DNA from: Symsagittifera roscoffensis
Lineage: Eukaryota > Xenacoelomorpha > Acoela > Convolutidae
NCBI RefSeq assembly: GCF_963678635.1
Contig: NC_087063.1
Coordinates: 17,362,449-17,426,448 of the forward strand
Direction: 5' to 3'
Length of the DNA: 64,000 nt
Below the pieces are notes generated by a model. It did not search any database, was not told where the DNA came from, and saw only the letters and a list, made by a program, of their open reading frames with translations. This document shows, piece by piece, positions 44,020 through 55,614 of this stretch (the first letter of the stretch is position 1; each line of letters begins with the position of its first letter). A program made the translations under genes and the position numbers.

Positions 44020-44170
44020 TTGCAGTTTACATTTCAAGTGGAAACATCCTCGGGCCCCAAAGGAGCGAGTAATGGAGCGAGTTTTACAAGAGGACGACTT
44101 AATTCTCCTGTAGCCGTTTTCAGGATTGCAGAGCGGGCGATCGCATCTTTGCCGAAACTCAGGCTTAATA
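44020..44170 (-). pseudogene. pol: BEL/Pao Pol C-terminus, copy 1
   Basis: Same module as 42353-42510, with only a few base differences, although the flanking protease-RT units are more diverged. It directly follows a truncated gag (44223 and above) in the coding direction, so nearly the whole pol gene has been removed between 44220 and 44170. Confidence 0.6.
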
Positions 44171-44222
44171 TACGTGCTATGGGGTATCATTTGCGGGGCT
44201 ACTTTCCGCTACATCCCAGTTT

Positions 44223-45900
44223 TTATTTGCGGATTTGCGGAAAAAAATTGGCAATCACTGTTACTGAAGAGTTATCATCCGGTTTATGAGAGAGTATGAT
44301 GCATTCATGAGCTTCGGCATTGTCTTCAAGCCAATCGTTGAATTCTACTAAAAATGGAGCGTTCAGATTTTGCTCAACCGTGTGGAGAAACCAAAACTTT
44401 TTCATATTGGGTGGAAGACTCTCGTTGGCTTTATCAAAAAGTGTTCCAGCTTACGACAAAGGTTGGAAGACACCAGCCATGCTTGATAACTTGGATGCAA
44501 AACTTATAATGGTGTAGGAATTATGCATCTCAACGGGCGGTGTTTTGTTAAAATTATCCAGATATGCACAGACGACTAGTTGTGGTTGATCAAATTTTCG
44601 CTCATCTTTCATCAAAAAATTCTTGTTTGTTGCCCCGCTGTATGGAAACTGCGCTAAAGTCTCAGGTATATTCCACAGCACTTCAAAACTGCCCAATCCA
44701 TTCTTACCAATGAAGCGGGTCACCGTTGTATTTGGCAAGTTTCCATTGCGGTAATGAGTTTTTTTGAGTAACGGTGAGGACGTCTTTTAAATCCTGTACG
44801 ATTATCGGACCAGACGATGATTGATACGAGTAAGAAGCAAAGTGATGCGGCTGCGGTATTATTGATGATACAAATGACGGCGCGCTAAACGCATAAGGAA
44901 CTGCTTGTGGCAAGGATTGTGCTGGTTTGCCTTGTATTTGTGGGTTGTAGTAAACAGGTCCACCAGCGTTGTGTGAATAATTTGAAGCGGATGGCTGCAT
45001 TATTGGTGTGAAGGATGCAAAAAGTCCCAACTGGGGACGAATAAAAAGGATTGTACCGATGCGTTGCATGTTGGTTGAGCAAGACTTGAAAGCTGAAGGA
45101 TGGTTGAAGTTACATTCAACTGTCTGAGATGGCATATACACAGGTGCATTTACTGGAGCTGTCATAGGCGAAGCTTTCAATGATATTCCTGCATTTGATG
45201 AAACAAAAGTTTTTGAAGCGAGCGGGAGAGCTGGCGGTAGTTGTGATGGAAGCGGATCTCCAGAAAAGTGGGCGATGAGGGGTTAGGATGTGACGTGAGT
45301 GCAACTGTTGTGTCAAAACATGTCGGAAGAAAGAGTGAAGTACTTTTTACTTCCGGATAAATTGCGACCGGTAAGGTAGATGATTCAACACATTGACATT
45401 GTAGTGTGGCCGTAAACCGTTTTGAGGAGCAATTTCTATGCCAGTCATTGCTTGAGATGAAAGATTCTCGTTGGCGACATCCACCCATATTTCCAGCCTG
45501 AGAGGAAACCATGATAGTGATGCTTGATATCGAATTTTTTTTCTTGTCCAGATCAATCTCCGATTCGTTGTCTCTTAGCTCAGTGTCGACTACTCTAGCA
45601 TCATTCAACTTCCTTTGAGTGTCTTTGAGAATTTTTTCTAAATTCAACACGTTAATTACAGCCTAGTTTTTCCAATTTCAACAAATAGCAGCCTCGTTCT
45701 TCTTTTCAATTTCCTCGCGACGCAGTTTTGTTTTTTCTAATTCCCGACTGCGTTGACTTGAGGTCATTGAAGCAGTTTTAGAGTGTGTTAAATTGTAACA
45801 GCTTGATCTGCATAAAATGGAAGAAGGTCTCCATGTTTGAGTTGCAAAGATTTCTCATGTCCAGAATCTAAACGCAAAGTTACAACCGACTTTACGTGTT
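44223..45900 (-). pseudogene. gag: BEL/Pao Gag, broken
   Basis: Coding order: a start region near 45900, similar to the gag starts at 52746 and 55228; an Arg/Glu-rich helix (45790-45660) with RRELEK/LRREEIEKKNEAAI-type sequence; a continuing helix in 45650 downward (LEKILKDTQRKLNDARVVD). A Pro/Ser/Gln-rich region (45180-44780) follows and ends LPQWKLAKYNGDPLHW, the conserved entry of the BEL gag domain (DUF1759 type: L-P-x-L/W-x-L-x-x-F/Y-x-G-D-P-L-x-W). Then GSFEVLWN, a YTIISFASKL segment and a helical end (44405-44223). Several frame changes and stops occur. Confidence 0.7.
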
Positions 45901-45949
45901 TCTGTTTTCCAATTTTTTTTAATTCCGGATTTTTTCTGGATTTTTTTTA

Positions 45950-46328
45950 TTAACCAGTGCCTACTTTTCGTGTGTGCTGTCAGACACATCAAACATCCTT
46001 GTTTTCACATCAAATATCAACACCAGCACAATAGATTATGAAGTATTATCACAAAGTCGGATAAATTTACCAAAATTGAACTATAGCACTGGAAGTCGTA
46101 AGGAAAAATTGAGTTTGCGATCAATTTTCAATTTTACAGTCGCACTATTTTTTCAGAGGTTGTTCATCAAAAATTGCCTTTCTGACAGCTCTCCATACTT
46201 CCAGGTGTCTGAGTAAACAATAAGAGTTGGGACTGCTCAGCTGCCATCTGAATTGGTGTGGTATGCTCAGGTTTGTAGGCACTTGTAGGCAGTTGTTAGC
46301 TGGGTAAAAAAAATCGGAAGTTTTTTTG
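45950..46328 (-). repeat. BEL LTR/leader segment
   Basis: Upstream of the minus-strand gag. The same segment, in the same orientation relative to gag, precedes the plus-strand gag starts (52215-52660 and 54700-55130) and recurs at 56710-57110 and 58940-59340. Landmarks on the plus strand: GTGTGCTGTCAGACACATC, AGTATTATCACAAAGT, GTTCATCAAAAATTGC, GTTGGGACTGCTCAGCTGCC, and TAGGCACTTGTAGGCAGTTG near 46270. An 80-codon plus frame (45974-46216) recurs in diverged form in the other copies, but it is antisense to the element. Exact LTR ends are unresolved. Confidence 0.55.
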
Positions 46329-49300
46329 GATGGTAAGTTTCAGATGATAAGTTTACTTTAAATTTCACTGGCTTAAGCTTTTTATCTTGAAAAAAAAAAC
46401 ACTTTTTCTCTTGAAAAAATGAAAAAAACTTTGTAGGCACTTGTAGGCAGTTGTCAGTTGGGTAAGACCACGCACAACTTTTAGTGCCCACACAACGCCT
46501 GGTTAGGCCTCCAATTTACTCGCTACCCGAGAATAGTCCTCCGACTTTCTCGCGTTTTCTGTTAAAAGAACTCCGTAGTTCGGCTGAATTGTCAGTATCA
46601 GAAGAGTGAGCAGAGGTGGGAAGATCCCGGCGGTCCCCCAAGTTTTAGGATAATTCAAAGATTTCCGGGAATGCTGGCTTTATATTAAGATAGAGAACAG
46701 ATTTCCCATGTTTTAAGATAGGTTAAAGGTTTCGCCGAAGCTTTGAGATGGTAAGATGGCAAGTTTCAAAAAATTTTTGGCGTATCGAAACTTTTCGGAT
46801 TTCCAGTTTGTCGAAACATGAGTTTCTTAGCTGACTGCTACAATTTGAGAAATGTAAGGGCTATCAGTTCTTGCAAAATTTCGGTATGGTAAGTTTCAGA
46901 TGGCAAGTTTCAGAAAATTTAAAGTTATTTTTTATTTTATTTGCAAATACTTTGAAAAATTAAAAAAAAAAGAATTTTTTTTGGATGATAAGTTTCAGAA
47001 CAATTTTTGAAAACCTTTTAAATACTACTTGCAAATGCATTTACATCTTGAGAAAACATTTGTTTTTGAAAAATTGGAAAAAAAACTAGGATGGTAAGCT
47101 TCAGATGGTGAGTTTCGACAAAAATGAAGTTTCGATTTAGAGTATGGGGCCACAATTTTTTCTTATCATACAACATTTATTTAAAAAAATCTATTAATAC
47201 CTATTTCATCTTATGTATTTTTATTTTTTTACTTAGCGGAAATTTGACAGCTGCTTATGGTTGATTTTTTTGAATCCCACTTAACCTTTTACTCCAAAGG
47301 TTATCTGAAGAAACGATGACAGCTCCATTGTAATAATTACTTTTATGACGTTTTTATAAATATTTTTTTTTCGTATAATTATCCCACGATTATTTGACAA
47401 ATGCAAAATTGGTTTTCCACACGGGTTTGTCGAGGCGTGAATTCGTTTCATGAGATATTAAAATAAAATTGTCTTCAATCAAAACTGCCGGTAACTAAGT
47501 TATAAATATGCAAAAAAACTAAGTTGTGGCCAATGAGAGGTTTTTATAAAATTCTCATTTTTACCTCAACATGTTTATTTGATTCTTGCTACGACTGATT
47601 TCAATTCTGTTTTATCATTTTGACTTTAAATTTAAAATTCTTTTAAGTTTTTGAAATTTTCAAAAAAATATCATCCAAATTTTTCATTTGCTTTGCCCTG
47701 GAAAAAATTTACACTGACAAAGGTATAGTATCGTAAATCCTTTTGTGTCTGATTTTTTTGTTGTTTTTTAATTTTTCTGGAGTTCTCGGAATAAACTTTC
47801 AGAAAGATTATACAATTTACCAGATGGTAAGTTTCAGATGATAAGTTTACTTTAAATTTCACTGGCTTAAGCTTTTTATCTTGAAAAAAAAAACACTTTT
47901 TCTCTTGAAAAAATGAAAAAAACTTTGTAGGCACTTGTAGGCAGTTGTCAGCTGGGTAAGACCACGCACAACTTTTAGTGCCCACACAACGCCTGGTTAG
48001 GCATCCGATTTACTCGCTACCCGAGAAAAGTCCTCCGACTTTCTCGCGTTTCCTGTTAAAAGAACTCCGTAGTTCGGCTGAATTGTCAGTATCAGAAGAG
48101 TGAGCAGAGGTGGGAAGATCCCGGCGGTCCCCCAAGTTTTAGGATAATTCAAAGATTTCCGGGAATGCTGGCTTTATATTAAGATAGAGAACAGATTTCC
48201 CATGTTTTAAGATAGGTTAAAGGTTTCGCCGAAGCTTTGAGATGGTAAGATGGCAAGTTTCAAAAAATTTTTGGCGTGTCGAAACTTTTCGGATTTCCAG
48301 TTTGTCGAAACATGAGTTTCTAAGCTGACTGCTACAATTTGAGAAATGTAAGGGCTATCAGTTCTTGCAAAATTTCGGTATGGTAAGTTTCAGATGGCAA
48401 GTTTCAGAAAATTTTAAGTTTTTTTTTATTTTATTTGCAAATACTTTGAAAAATTTAAAAAAAAAGAATTTTTTTGGATGATAAGTTTCAGAACAATTTT
48501 TGAAAACCTTTTAAATACTACTTGCAAATGCATTTACATCTTGAGAAAACATTTGTTTTTGAAAAATTGGAAAAAAACTAGGATGGTAAGCTTCAGATGG
48601 TGAGTTTCGACAAAAATGAAGTTTCGATTTAGAGTATGGGGCCACAATTTTTTCTTATCATACAACATTTATTTAAAAAAATCTATTAATACCTATTTCA
48701 TCTTATGTATTTTTATTTTTTTACTTAGCGGAAATTTGACAGCTGCTTATGGTTGATTTTTTTGAATCCCACTTAACCTTTTACTCCAAAGGTTATCTGA
48801 AGAAACGATGACAGCTCCATTGTAATAATTACTTTTATGAGGTTTTTATAAATATTTTTTTTTCGTATAATTATCCCACGATTATTTGACAAATGCAAAA
48901 TTGGTTTTCCACACGGGTTTGTCGAGGCGTGAATTCGTTTCATGAGATATTAAAATAAAATTGTCTTCAATCAAAACTGCCGGTAACTAAGTTATAAATA
49001 TGCAAAAAAACTAAGTTGTGGCCAATGAGAGGTTTTTATAAAATTCTCATTTTTACCTCAACATGTTTATTTGATTCTTACTACGACTGATTTCAATTCT
49101 GTTTTATCATTTTGACTTTAAATTTAAAATTCTTTTAAGTTTTTGAAATTTTCAAAAAAATATCATCCAAATTTTTCATTTGCTTTGCCCTGGAAAAAAT
49201 TTACACTGACAAAGGTATAGTATCGTAAATCCTTTTGTGTCTGATTTTTTTTTGTTTTTTAACTTTTCTGGAGTTCTCGGAATAAACTTTCAGAAAGATT

Positions 49301-50804
49301 ATACAATTTACCAGATGGTAAGTTTCAGATGATAAGTTTACTTTAAATTTCACTGGCTTAAGCTTTTTATCTTGAAAAAAAAAACACTTTTTCTCTTGAA
49401 AAAATGAAAAAAACTTTGTAGGCACTTGTAGGCAGTTGTCAGCTGGGTAAGACCACGCACAACTTTTAGTGCCCACACAACGCCTGGTTAGGCATCCGAT
49501 TTACTCGCTACCCGAGAATAGTCCTCCGACATTCTCGCATTTCCTGTTAAAAGAACTCCGTAGTTCAGCTGAATTGTCAGTATCAGAAGAGTGAGCAGAA
49601 GTGGGAAGATCCCGGCGGTCCCCCAAGTTTTAGGATAATTCAAAGATTTCCGGGAATGCTGGCTTTATATTAAGATAGAGAACAGATTTCCCATGTTTTA
49701 AGATAGGTTAAAGGTTTCGCCGAAGCTTTGAGATGGTAAGATGGCAAGTTTCAAAAAAATTTTGGCGTGTCGAAACTTTTCGGATTTCCAGTTTGTCGAA
49801 ACATGAGTTTCTTAGCTGACTGCTACAATTTGAGATATGTAAGGGCTATCAGTTCTTGCAAAATTTCGGTATGGTAAGTTTCAGATGGCAAGTTTCAGAA
49901 AATTTTAAGTTTTTTTTTATTTTATTTGCAAATACTTTGAAAAATTGAAAAAAAAGAATTTTTTTGGATGATAAGTTTCAGAACAATTTTTGAAAACCTT
50001 TTAAATACTACTTGCAAATGCATTTACATCTTGAGAAAACATTTGTTTTTGAAAAATTGGAAAAAAACTAGGATGGTAAGCTTCAGATGGTGAGTTTCGA
50101 CAAAAATGAAGTTTCGATTTAGAGTATGGGGCCACAATTTTTTCTTATCATACAACATTTATTAAAAAAAATCTATTAATACCTATTTCATCTTATGTAT
50201 TTTTAATTTTTTATTTAGCGGAATTTTGACAGCTGCTTAGGGTTGATTTTTTTGTATCCCACTTTACCTTTTACTCCAAAGGTTATCTGAAGAAACGATG
50301 ACAGCTCCATTGTAATAATTACTTTTATGACGTTTTTATAAATATTTTTTTTTCGTATAATTATCCCACGATTATTTGACAAATGCAAAATTGGTTTTCC
50401 ACACGGGTTTGTCGAGGCGTGAATTCGTTTCATGAGATATTAAAATAAAATTGTCTTCAATCAAAACTGCCGATAACTAAGTTATAAATATGCAAAAAAA
50501 CTAAGTTGTGGCCAATGAGAGGTTTTTATAAAATTCTCATTTTTACCTCAACATGTTTATTTGATTCTTGCTACGACTGATTTCAATTCTGTTTTATCAT
50601 TTTGACTTTAAATTTAAAATTCTTTTAAGTTTTTGAAATTTTCAAAAAAATATCATCCAAATTTTTCATTTGCTTTGCCCTGGAAAAAAATTACACTGAC
50701 AAAGGTATAGTATCGTAAATCCTTTTGTGTCTGATTTTTTTTTTGTTTTTTAACTTTTCTGGAGTTCTCGGAATAAACTTTCAGAAAGATTATACAATTT
50801 ACCA
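46329..50804. repeat. 1.49-kb tandem repeat, three copies
   Basis: Units 46329-47822, 47823-49313 and 49314-50804, each starting GATGGTAAGTTTCAGATG, nearly identical with scattered substitutions and homopolymer length changes. Each contains TAGGCACTTGTAGGCAGTTG (BEL LTR-type sequence), several copies of the GATGGTAAGTTTCAG motif, and GACAGCTCCATTGTAATAAT. No gene is seen; frames such as 47985-47671 merely recur with the unit. It is directly upstream of the minus BEL element. Confidence 0.9.
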
Positions 50805-51663
50805 GATATTGGTTGCAATATTCATAAATTTATCTATTCTATCCTTAATTCTTTTAATTGGGGGACTACATCATCCATATACCATCATCAATTTTTGCGT
50901 AAATCACCAAAAAACTAGTTTCTAAAATACTTTTTGAAAAAAAAATAAGGGAAATAAAAAAATTTAAACTCCATAAAAGAATAAACAATTCAATGCATCG
51001 TATAGAAATGAACTGGAAATTTTACATTTACAAATAAAAACAACATTTTTACATGAAACTACTTATCAAACTTAAAACATGCACATCATGAATATTGTTC
51101 AAGTTCTTCTGAAAGACTTTAAAAAGGAGAATAGTTGAATAAAATGCGTAAAGTCCGCACAACTTATCAGTCTTTTGTAGCTTTCCAGGAACCATTCGTC
51201 GGTACGTTTTGTCGAAATGGAGTAGGTTGTTCGGTTTCTACTAAAAGAATCAGCAAAATAGTGTGTTCATATCCCACGCGTTCATATCCCACGTGTTCAT
51301 ATCCCATAGTGTGTTCTGTTTCTACTCAAAGAATCAGCAAAATAGTGTGTTCATATCCCATTTTTTTTTCATATAATTATCCCACGATCATTTGACAAAT
51401 GCAAAAGTGGATTTCCCCACGGGTTTATTGAGGCGTGAACTCGTTTCATGAGATATTAAAATAAAATTATCTCCATCAAAACTGCACGGAACTAAGTTTT
51501 CAATATGCAAAAATAACTAAGTTTTGGCCAATGAGAGGTTTTCATAAAACTCTCATTTTTACCTCAACATGTTTATTTGATTCTTGCTACGATTGATTTG
51601 ATTCTTGCTACGATTATTTGATTCTTGCTACGTCTAAAACAAAACTTTGCGTTTGGATTCTGG

Positions 51664-52214
51664 ATGTGAAAAGTCACAATCAACTCAAACATCGAGACCT
51701 TTTTCCAACTTAAGCAGATCAACCCGTTACAAGAGAAAAAGTATTCTTTTTTTAAGATGAAATGTCACAATCAACTCAAACATCGAGACCTTTTTCCAAC
51801 TTAAGCAGATCAACCCGTTACAAGAGAAAAAGTATTCTTTTTTTAAGATGAAATGTCACAATCAACTCAAACATCGAGACCTTTTTCCAACTTAAGCAGA
51901 TCAACCCGTTACAAGAGAAAAAGTATTCTTTTTTTAAGATGAAATGTCACAATCAACTCAAACATCGAGACCTTTTTCCAACTTAAGCAGATCAACCCGT
52001 TACAAGAGAAAAAGTGTTCTTTTTTCAAGATGAAATGTCACAATCAACTCAAACATCGAGACCTCTTTCCAACTTAAGCAGATCAACCCGTTACAAGAGA
52101 AAAAGTATTCTTTTTTTAAGATGAAATGTCACAATCAACTCAAACATCGATACCTTTTTCCAACTTAAGCAGATCAACCCGTTACAAGAGAAAAAGTGTT
52201 CTCTTTTCAAGATA
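51664..52214. repeat. 91-bp minisatellite, six units
   Basis: The repeat core CACAATCAACTCAAACATCG recurs near 51675, 51767, 51858, 51949, 52040 and 52130, period 91 bp. The first about 62 bp of each unit match the start of the BEL gag frame (compare 52754-52816). The last about 29 bp (AAGAGAAAAAGTGTTCTTTT...CAAGAT) match the reverse complement of LTR-type sequence at 46370-46410. The unit is thus a fusion of two BEL parts, amplified in tandem. 91 is not a multiple of 3, so it does not extend a reading frame. Confidence 0.85.
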
Positions 52215-52745
52215 AAAAGCTTTAGCTGTTGAAATTTAAACTAATTTTTCAAAAAAACTCTGGAACTCATCATCTGAAACTTACCATCCCAAAAATTTTT
52301 CAATTTTTTTTTACCCAAGCTAACAACTGCCTAGAGGTGCCTACAAAACCTGAACACACCACACCGCTTCAGAAGGCAGCTGAAGAGTCCCAACTCCTGT
52401 GGTTTACTTAACCATCTAGAAGTGTAGAGAGCTGTAAGAAGTGCAATTTTTGATGAACAACCTCTGCAAAGACTGAAAAAACAGAAACTGATCGCAAGCT
52501 CAATTTTTTCCTAAATTTTTTAGTGCTATATTTAGACTTTGGTGAACTAATGCCACTTTGTGATAATACTTCACAATTTTTTGTGCTATTCTGGATGTTG
52601 GATGCAAACACATTGATGTTCGATGTGGTTGACAGCACACACAAAAAATAGGCAGTGATTAAACGAAAAAAACTAAAAAACTCGAAATCTTTATATCAGA
52701 AAAGTCGGAAAACAGAAGTATTTAAAATCGAGTGAAAGTTTGCGT
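52215..52745 (+). repeat. BEL LTR/leader segment, plus orientation (unit 1)
   Basis: Reverse complement of the segment at 45950-46328, with moderate divergence, followed by about 85 bp of leader before the short gag frame. The minus frame 52644-52408 corresponds to the plus frame 45974-46216. A second copy lies at 54700-55227. Confidence 0.6.
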
Positions 52746-53054
52746 ATGGATTCTAGAGGTGAAAAGTCACAATCAACTCAAAAATCGAGACTTTTTTCCA
52801 ACTTAAGCAGATCAACCCGTTGCAACTTAAAACACTCAAAGGCTGCTTTAATCTCCTCAAATCAAAGCAGACGGGAACTAGAAATAGCAAAACTGCGTCG
52901 CGACGAAATTGAAAGGCAGAACGAGGCGGCTATTCGACTTAAAAAAAAAGCAAACAAGCTGAAACTGGAAATTTTTGTCAAAGACAAACAAAGGAAGTTG
53001 ATTGAGGCAAGAATAGTCGCAATCAACCGCGAGGAGCTGTCAAATTTACCCTGA
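52746..53054 (+). CDS. Short BEL-type Gag N-terminal frame (copy 1)
   Basis: Starts at ATG 52746 (MDSRGEKSQSTQ) and ends at TGA 53052-53054, about 102 codons. After a Ser/Arg-rich start it is a Lys/Glu/Arg amphipathic helix (RRELEIAKLRRDEIERQNEA and onward) ending NREELSNLP. The helix matches the N-terminal coiled coil of the minus-strand BEL Gag at 45790-45600. The capsid and the rest are absent. It may be a remnant or the whole product of a non-autonomous element. The second copy at 55228-55536 differs by a few residues, two of them in the helix. Expression is unknown. Confidence 0.4.
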   Translation: MDSRGEKSQSTQKSRLFSNLSRSTRCNLKHSKAALISSNQSRRELEIAKLRRDEIERQNEAAIRLKKKANKLKLEIFVKDKQRKLIEARIVAINREELSNLP

Positions 53055-54147
53055 TGTTCCATGCAGCGGAATAATTAACCTGTCAAAGATAATTCCCTCT
53101 TGTCAATTTTTCCCAGACCTGAGGAAATAAATATCATCCAAATTTTTCATTTGCTTTGCCCTGGAAAAAATTTACACTGACAAAGGTATAGTATCGTAAA
53201 TCCTTTTGTGTCTGATTTTTTTTTTGTTTTTTAACTTTTCTGGAGTTCTCGGAATAAATTTTCAGAAAGATTATACAATTTACCAGATATTGGTTGCAAT
53301 ATTCATAAATTTATCTATTCTATCCTTAATTCTTTTAATTGGGGGACTACATCATCCATATACCATCATCAATTTTTGCGTAAATCACCAAAAAACTAGT
53401 TTCTAAAATACTTTTTGAAAAAAAAATAAGGGAAATAAAAAAAATTTAAACTCCATAAAAGAATAAACAATTCAATGCATCGTATAGAAATGAACTGCCA
53501 AATTTTACATTTACAAATAAAAACAACATTTTTACATGAAACTACTTATCAAACTTAAAACATGCACATCATGAATATTGTTCAAGTTCTTCTGAAAGAC
53601 TTTAAAAAGGAGAATAGTTGAATGAAATGCGTAAAGTCCGCACAACTTATCAGTCTTTTGTAGCTTTCCAGGAACCATTCGTCGGTACGTTTTGTCGAAA
53701 AGGAGTAGGTTGTTCGGTTTCTACTCAAAGAATCAGCAAAATAGTGTGTTCATATCCCACGCGTTCATATCCCACGTGTTCATATCCCATAGTGTGTTCG
53801 GTTTCTACTCAAAGAATCAGCAAAATAGTGTGTTCATATCTCATTTTTTTTTTCATATATTATCCCACGATCATTTGACAAATGCAAAAGTGGATTTCCC
53901 CACGGGTTTATTGAGGCGTGAACTCGTTTCATGAGATATTAAAATAGAATTATCTCCATCAAAACTGCACGGAACTAAGTTTTCAATATGCAAAAATAAC
54001 TAAGTTTTGGCCAATGAGAGGTTTTCATAAAGTTCTCATTTTTACCTCAACATGTTTATTTGATTCTTGCTACGATTGATTTGATTCTTGCTACGATTAT
54101 TTGATTCTTGCTACGTCTAAAACAAAACTTTGCGTTTGGATTCTGGA

Positions 54148-54699
54148 TGTGAAAAGTCACAATCAACTCAAACATCGAGACCTTTTTCCATTTTAAGCAG
54201 ATCAACCCGTTACAAGAGAAAAAGTATTCTTTTTTTAAGATGAAATGTCACAATCAACTCAAACATCGAGACCTTTTTCCAACTTAAGCAGATCAACCCG
54301 TTACAAGAGAAAAAGTATTCTTTTTTTAAGATGAAAAGTCACAATCAACTCAAACATCGAGACCTTTTTCCAACTTAAGCAGATCAACCCGTTACAAGAG
54401 AAAAAGTATTCTTTTTTTAAGATGAAATGTTGCAATCAACTCAAACATCGAGACCTTTTTCCAACTTAAGCAGATCAACCCGTTACAAGAGAAAAAGTGT
54501 TCTTTTTTCAAGATGAAATGTCACAATCAACTCAAACATCGAGACCTCTTTCCAACTTAAGCAGATCAACCCGTTACAAGAGAAAAAGTATTCTTTTTTT
54601 AAGGTGAAATGTCACAATCAACTCAAACATCGAGACCTTTTTCCAACTTAAGCAGATCAACCCGTTACAAGAGAAAAAGTGTTCTCTTTTCAAGATAAA
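54148..54699. repeat. 91-bp minisatellite, six units (second array)
   Basis: Same unit and number as 51664-52214, carried along by the 2.48-kb duplication. Cores lie near 54160, 54250, 54341, 54432, 54523 and 54613. A few units differ from their counterparts (for example TGCAATCAAC in the fourth), so the arrays have begun to diverge but have not changed length. Confidence 0.85.
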
Positions 54700-55227
54700 A
54701 AGCTTTATCTGTTGAAATTTAAAGTAATTTTTCAAAAAAACTCTGGAACTCATCATCTGAAACTTACCACCTCAAAAATTTTTCAATTTTTTTTTACCCG
54801 GCTAACAACTGCCTAGAGGTGCCTACAAAACCTGAACACACCACACCGCTTCAGAAGGCAGCTGAACAGTCCCAACTCCTGTGGTTTACTTAACCATCTA
54901 GAAGTGTAGAGAGCTGTAAGAAGTGCAATTTTTGATGAACAACCTCTGCAAAGACTGAAAAAACAGAAACTGATCGCAAGCTCAATTTTTTCCTAAATTT
55001 TTCAGTGCTATATTTAGACTTTGGTGAACTAATGCCACTTTGTGATAATACTTCACAAGTTTTTGTGCTATTCTGGATGTTGGATGCAAACACATTGATG
55101 TTCGATGTGGTTGACAGCACACACAAAAAATAGGCAGTGATTAAACGAAAAAAACTAAAAAACTCGAAATCTTTAAATCAGAAAAGTCGGAAAACAGAAG
55201 TATTTAAAATCGAGTGAAAGTTTGCGT

Positions 55228-55536
55228 ATGGATTCTAGAGGTGAAAAGTCACAATCAACTCAAAAATCGAGACTTTTTTCCAACTTAAGCAGATCAACCC
55301 GTTGCAACTTAAAACACTCAAAGGCTGCTTTAATCACCTCAAATCAAAGCAGACGGGAACTAGAAATAGCAAAACTGCGTCGCGACGAAATTGAAAGGCA
55401 GAACGAGGCGGCTATTCGACTTAAACAAAAAGCAAACAAGCTGAAACTGGAAAATTTTGTCAAAGACAAACAAAGGAAGTTGATTGAGGCAAGAATAGTC
55501 GCAATCAACCGCGAGGAGCTGTCAAATTTACCCTGA
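55228..55536 (+). CDS. Short BEL-type Gag N-terminal frame (copy 2)
   Basis: Duplicate of 52746-53054 with the same start, stop and length. Differences are few (for example Ser to Thr in the middle and changes in the helix), and none breaks the frame. The integrity of both copies may only reflect the recent duplication. A third, incomplete trace of the C-terminal end (LSNL-type, then AACCTGTCAAAGATA) is at about 63800-63890. Confidence 0.4.
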   Translation: MDSRGEKSQSTQKSRLFSNLSRSTRCNLKHSKAALITSNQSRRELEIAKLRRDEIERQNEAAIRLKQKANKLKLENFVKDKQRKLIEARIVAINREELSNLP

Positions 55537-55614
55537 TGTTCCATGCAGCGGAATAATTAACCTGTCAAAGATAATTCCCTCTTGTCAATTTTTCCCAGAC
55601 CTGAGGAAATAAAT

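Larger units (their letters stand above)
39399..46328 (-). mobile_element. Scrambled BEL/Pao LTR retrotransposon
   Basis: Minus-strand pieces from right to left: LTR-type sequence (46328-45950), gag (45900-44223), integrase C-terminus (44170-44020), gag end to protease to RT start (43920-42545), integrase C-terminus again (42510-42353), gag end to protease to RT start again (42110-40915), a decayed integrase C-terminus (40290-40160), and an integrase core (39622-39399). The order is not that of a working element, and most of RT plus RNase H is missing. The repeated about 1.6-kb unit (roughly 40.93-42.55 and 42.55-44.22 kb, visibly diverged) indicates an old tandem duplication followed by deletions. 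Confidence 0.65.
50650..55614. repeat. 2.48-kb tandem repeat, two copies
   Basis: Units 50650-53130 and 53131-about 55614, nearly identical (offset 2481-2483). Each holds in order: the last about 155 bp of the 1.49-kb unit; a segment shared with 60741-61250; short GTTCATATCCCA repeats (51260-51360 and 53745-53845); a 91-bp minisatellite; a plus-oriented BEL LTR segment; and a short gag start frame. The first unit overlaps the end of the 1.49-kb array, so the 2.48-kb duplication came after that array or shared its breakpoint. Confidence 0.9.

Noticed and set aside
46267-49476. Recurring minus frame beginning MGTKSCAWSYP as a gene family
   Set aside because: It recurs because the 1.49-kb and 2.23-kb units are duplicated; its length varies with poly-A/T length and it covers LTR-type non-coding sequence.
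51664-54699. CRISPR-like arrays
   Set aside because: The 91-bp and 20-bp units are head-to-tail repeats without unique spacers, in a eukaryotic retroelement setting.
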